64,000 nucleotides of DNA from Paraspadella gotoi. Taxonomy: Eukaryota > Chaetognatha. Shown in pieces: positions 61,664-64,000 of the stretch. A program made the position numbers and the translations under genes. A model generated the notes under the pieces. The model searched no databases, was not told the origin of the DNA, and was given only the letters and a program-made list of their open reading frames with translations. Location: assembly GCA_051294375.1 (NCBI GenBank), contig CM119266.1:15030999-15094998 (forward strand), written 5' to 3'. Each line of letters starts with the position of its first letter. Within the stretch, counting starts at the first letter, position 1.

Positions 61664-62627
61664 GCACCGTCCTGGACCTGGAGGATCTTCACAACGAATT
61701 CTCCGGCGTCGCCGCCGCCGCCTCGGCCGCCGCCGGTGCCGCCGCCGCCTCCACGGACTCGCATCCGGACGACGCCTCGGAAGCCCCGAGCGACGTGGAG
61801 ACCTTCGACGGGAAGATCATTTACAATCCCGACGGCTCCGCCTACATCATCGAAGCCGGCGACTCGGAGGCGCCCTCCGACGACGATGCCGAGGCCCTGC
61901 GGCAGGAGGGCAGCATTGTGGACAGCCGCAGCCGCAACTTGCTGCGGTTGCCGCAGCTGCCGTCCATCCCGCAGATCGAACTCGCCTTCCACGTCTCGCG
62001 GAGCTACGCCCTCTACGGCGGCGTCTATGGAGGACGCGGCGCCGGCGTCGACGAGGCCTTGCGCGCCGCCGCCGCCGCCGCCCGCCGCCCCTCCAGCCCC
62101 GAGGCGCCTATCATGCACAGTTACCGCGTCTACGACGTTCGCGGTTCCGGATCGACAGCCGGAACCGCTGCCGCCGCCGCCGCCGCCGCCGTCGGAAACG
62201 GACGGAACGTCGAAAACATCGACGGCGGTAACGACGCCTCGCCCGCCTCTCCGCGTCAAAGAACGCCGAAGGCCGACGCCGCCGCGCTCGACGAGATCTT
62301 CTCCGGCGGCGCCAAAAACCCCGTGGCCAAGGAGACCGGCGCCACCGCCGGAAATCCGGCGTCGACGCTCTCCGACGTCTACCCGCCCTCCAAGCCGATC
62401 CTCATGTGCTTCATCTGCAAACTCTCTTTCGGCTACACTCGATCCTTCGTCGCCCACGCCATCGGCGAACACGGGATGCGCCTCATCGACAGGGAGAAGG
62501 ACATCCTCGCCAACAAGAACGTCTCCGCCATCATCCAGGGACTCGGGAAGACCAAGGAGCCTCTCATGTCATTCCTCGAGCCGAACGCGCTCAACGGAGA
62601 TGGAGACGTCGATGCCAACGGATGCGG
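61664..62627 (+). CDS. zfh2: zfh2/ZFHX-like gene, right copy, exon 2 with first C2H2 finger
   Basis: This exon encodes about 321 residues and is the strongest evidence for the gene family. Near residues 44-63 it has the conserved ZFHX segment with core GKIIYNPDGSAYIIE. Near residues 247-269 it has a C2H2 zinc finger (C248, C251, H264, H269; spacing C-x2-C-x12-H-x4-H) with core CKLSFGYTRSF. The finger is followed by the family tail ending KEPLMSFLEP. ZFHX3, ZFHX4 and fly Zfh2 are very large nuclear transcription factors with many C2H2 fingers and three or four homeodomains. Between the motifs are Ala/Pro-rich linkers. The acceptor is TTAG at 61,660-61,663, and the first two bases complete the Gly codon from exon 1. 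The donor is GTGAGT at 62,628, leaving phase 2. No frameshift is present. Confidence 0.93.
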
Positions 62628-63041
62628 GTGAGTTGTGGGTGGGTGGGTGAAGCGCTGAAGCATGGGTTGTTTTTGGTCGGTGGAAAGGGGGATTCAGTGT
62701 GGAAAGTGAAGAATTGTGAACAAAGTAAATGCTGATCGGAAATTATTATTGGTCTCGTCAAATTTTATTTGATACTATATATATATATATACTTAATTTT
62801 TAAAAAAAACTTTGTATTTGATTGGGTAAAAAACTAAAAAAATATATTCAAACCAAAACAAAAGTAGCCACTTTTAAAAAATAAGCTAAAATAATAATCA
62901 ACGATATCATAATTGAGGTTGCGGGATCATTAATATTTCCCGTTTCACTTAATGCATAACGATTATTTTTATAAGTGTGCGAAGGCAAAGATAATATTAG
63001 AAAAAGACATTTAAAAGAGATATATTTTATTATGGCTTCAG
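62628..63041 (+). other. Intron 2 of right zfh2 copy, with empty TRIM site
   Basis: A phase-2 intron with donor GTGAGT and acceptor GGCTTCAG. It contains a (TA)n stretch near 62,775-62,791. The sequence ATACTA at 62,772-62,777 is the uninterrupted equivalent of the target site occupied by a retroelement in the left arm. Confidence 0.85.
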
Positions 63042-64000
63042 GGACGCGACTCTCGCCAAGGGCCCCGCCTCCTGTTCCCCGGCCTCCGCTTCCGACGCCC
63101 GACTCTACGGCTTCGGCCCTTCCACCGCCGATTCCGCCTACTCGCCCCGCGCTTTCAACCTCGCCAAAGAGAATCCGCCTCCCGCCCCCAGTAGTCTAGC
63201 CTCCCCCCTCGCCGCCCCGAACGGGCCATCGACGGTCAAGGCGCTCGGACATCCTCGGGCGGTCGCGCCCTCCGGTGCTAAAGGAATCAACTCCTCTTCG
63301 GACTGTAGTAGCGTTAGCGGTAGCGGTAGCGGTAGTAGCAGCCTCGTCAACAATGATCTTTATCCTAGTCTGAGTAGTAGCGTCACTTCATCTTCCCCTT
63401 TAGCTAGCATTGCTTCGTCGGGCGAAGCCGTCGTCAAGGGCGGCTTAGCCTTATCCTCCTCTGTTTTGTCTTCTAGCAGCATCAGCAGCAGCAGCGCCGC
63501 TCACGGAAACAACAACAACAACAACAACCACGTGAGCGACTCTTTTTCCAGCTCCGCCCGCGTCGCCGGACCGCTCGTTGCCCCGCCCACCGCGCTCGCG
63601 GCGCCGCTTCGCAAGTATGCGGGAATGAACCACGCCGCGGACGACGAGATGGCGTCGACGTCGGAGGGCGGCGCCCTCGTCGCGTCGCCGGCCGACGCCT
63701 CGAGGGAGGCGTCCTCCTTCAAACCACGCGTCACCTACGACTCTAACTTCAACGAATCTCCGGTGCGAGGAGGCGGCGGCGCGACGGGCCGCGCGCCAAC
63801 TCCCACATCCTCAGCGGGTCCGTTGTCCCTCGTCGGCGGTGCGCCGTCGCTGCCCGTCTCGCTGCCTCACCTGGGCTGCTCCGTTCACCCCGAAGGGAAA
63901 CCCTCGGGCGTCGATTGTCCTAAATGTGATATGATCCTCGGCGCTGCGGCGGCCGCTGCCGCCAGCGCCGCAGCTGCACGGGTCGGCCTCCCGCCTGGCA
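63042..64000 (+). CDS. zfh2: zfh2/ZFHX-like gene, right copy, exon 3 (partial, runs off window)
   Basis: The open frame is continuous from the acceptor CAG at 63,039-63,041 to the window edge, about 319 residues with no stop. The first base completes the phase-2 Gly codon of exon 2. Most of it is a Ser/Ala/Pro-rich linker with a seven-Asn run (63,512-63,530). Near residues 282-300 it enters the conserved ZFHX motif HPEGKPSGVDCPKCDMIL, which in ZFHX3/4 opens a C2H2 finger (C292 and C295 here). A poly-Ala stretch follows directly (residues 301-312), where relatives have a Ser/Arg-Ser-Leu-Gly-Gly-His segment. The exon has no ATG of its own and is recognised by phase, family motif and the mirrored copy. 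The 3' end lies outside the window. Confidence 0.9.

Overview
This is animal nuclear DNA, not bacterial. Genes are split by GT-AG introns, most of the window is non-coding, and (GA)n/(CT)n microsatellites are extremely abundant, with CGT/CGA triplet and CTTT tetranucleotide repeats alongside. The one recognisable gene is a ZFHX3/ZFHX4 (Drosophila zfh2) zinc-finger homeobox transcription factor. An invertebrate, most likely an arthropod, fits best, but the species cannot be named from sequence alone. Twenty-two runs of N interrupt the assembly. Several regions show dense single-base indels, as in unpolished long-read sequence.

Layout. Positions 1-26,700 are non-coding: AT-rich stretches, more than twenty GA/CT tracts, CTTT blocks, N gaps, a 12-bp minisatellite (18,485-18,598), a 160-bp direct duplication (10,070 and 11,611) and a tight cluster of TCACGTGA E-boxes (21,049-21,161). 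From 26,760 to 31,395 lies a satellite-like array of a 71-bp unit, about 65 copies. It is followed by a 25-bp minisatellite (31,865-32,115) and a diverged ~220-bp tandem repeat (33,180-33,870). Positions 35,700-43,270 alternate long CT/GA tracts with short complex islands rich in homeodomain-type sites, then a 280-bp C-rich tract.

From about 44 kb to the end, the window holds two copies of the same zfh2-type gene, head to head, in a large imperfect inverted repeat. The arms are 47,505-55,929 and 56,075-64,000, around a unique spacer of about 145 bp. The right copy (+ strand) has three clean exons with matching splice phases and open reading frames, and runs off the end of the window. The left copy (- strand) shows eight exon-like blocks and reaches further into the finger region, but many exons carry small frameshifts. 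It also carries a 729-bp TRIM-like element (two ~247-bp LTRs, 6-bp target duplication) in intron 2, where the right arm has the intact empty site.

The main open question is whether the palindrome is a real head-to-head duplication or two haplotypes joined in the assembly. The unique spacer and the insertion in only one arm rule out simple read-through of a single molecule. The near identity of the arms outside indels, the homopolymer-type frameshifts, and the loss of all zfh2 sequence below 43,991 make an assembly join plausible. Most long open frames in the rest of the window are translations of simple repeats and are not annotated.
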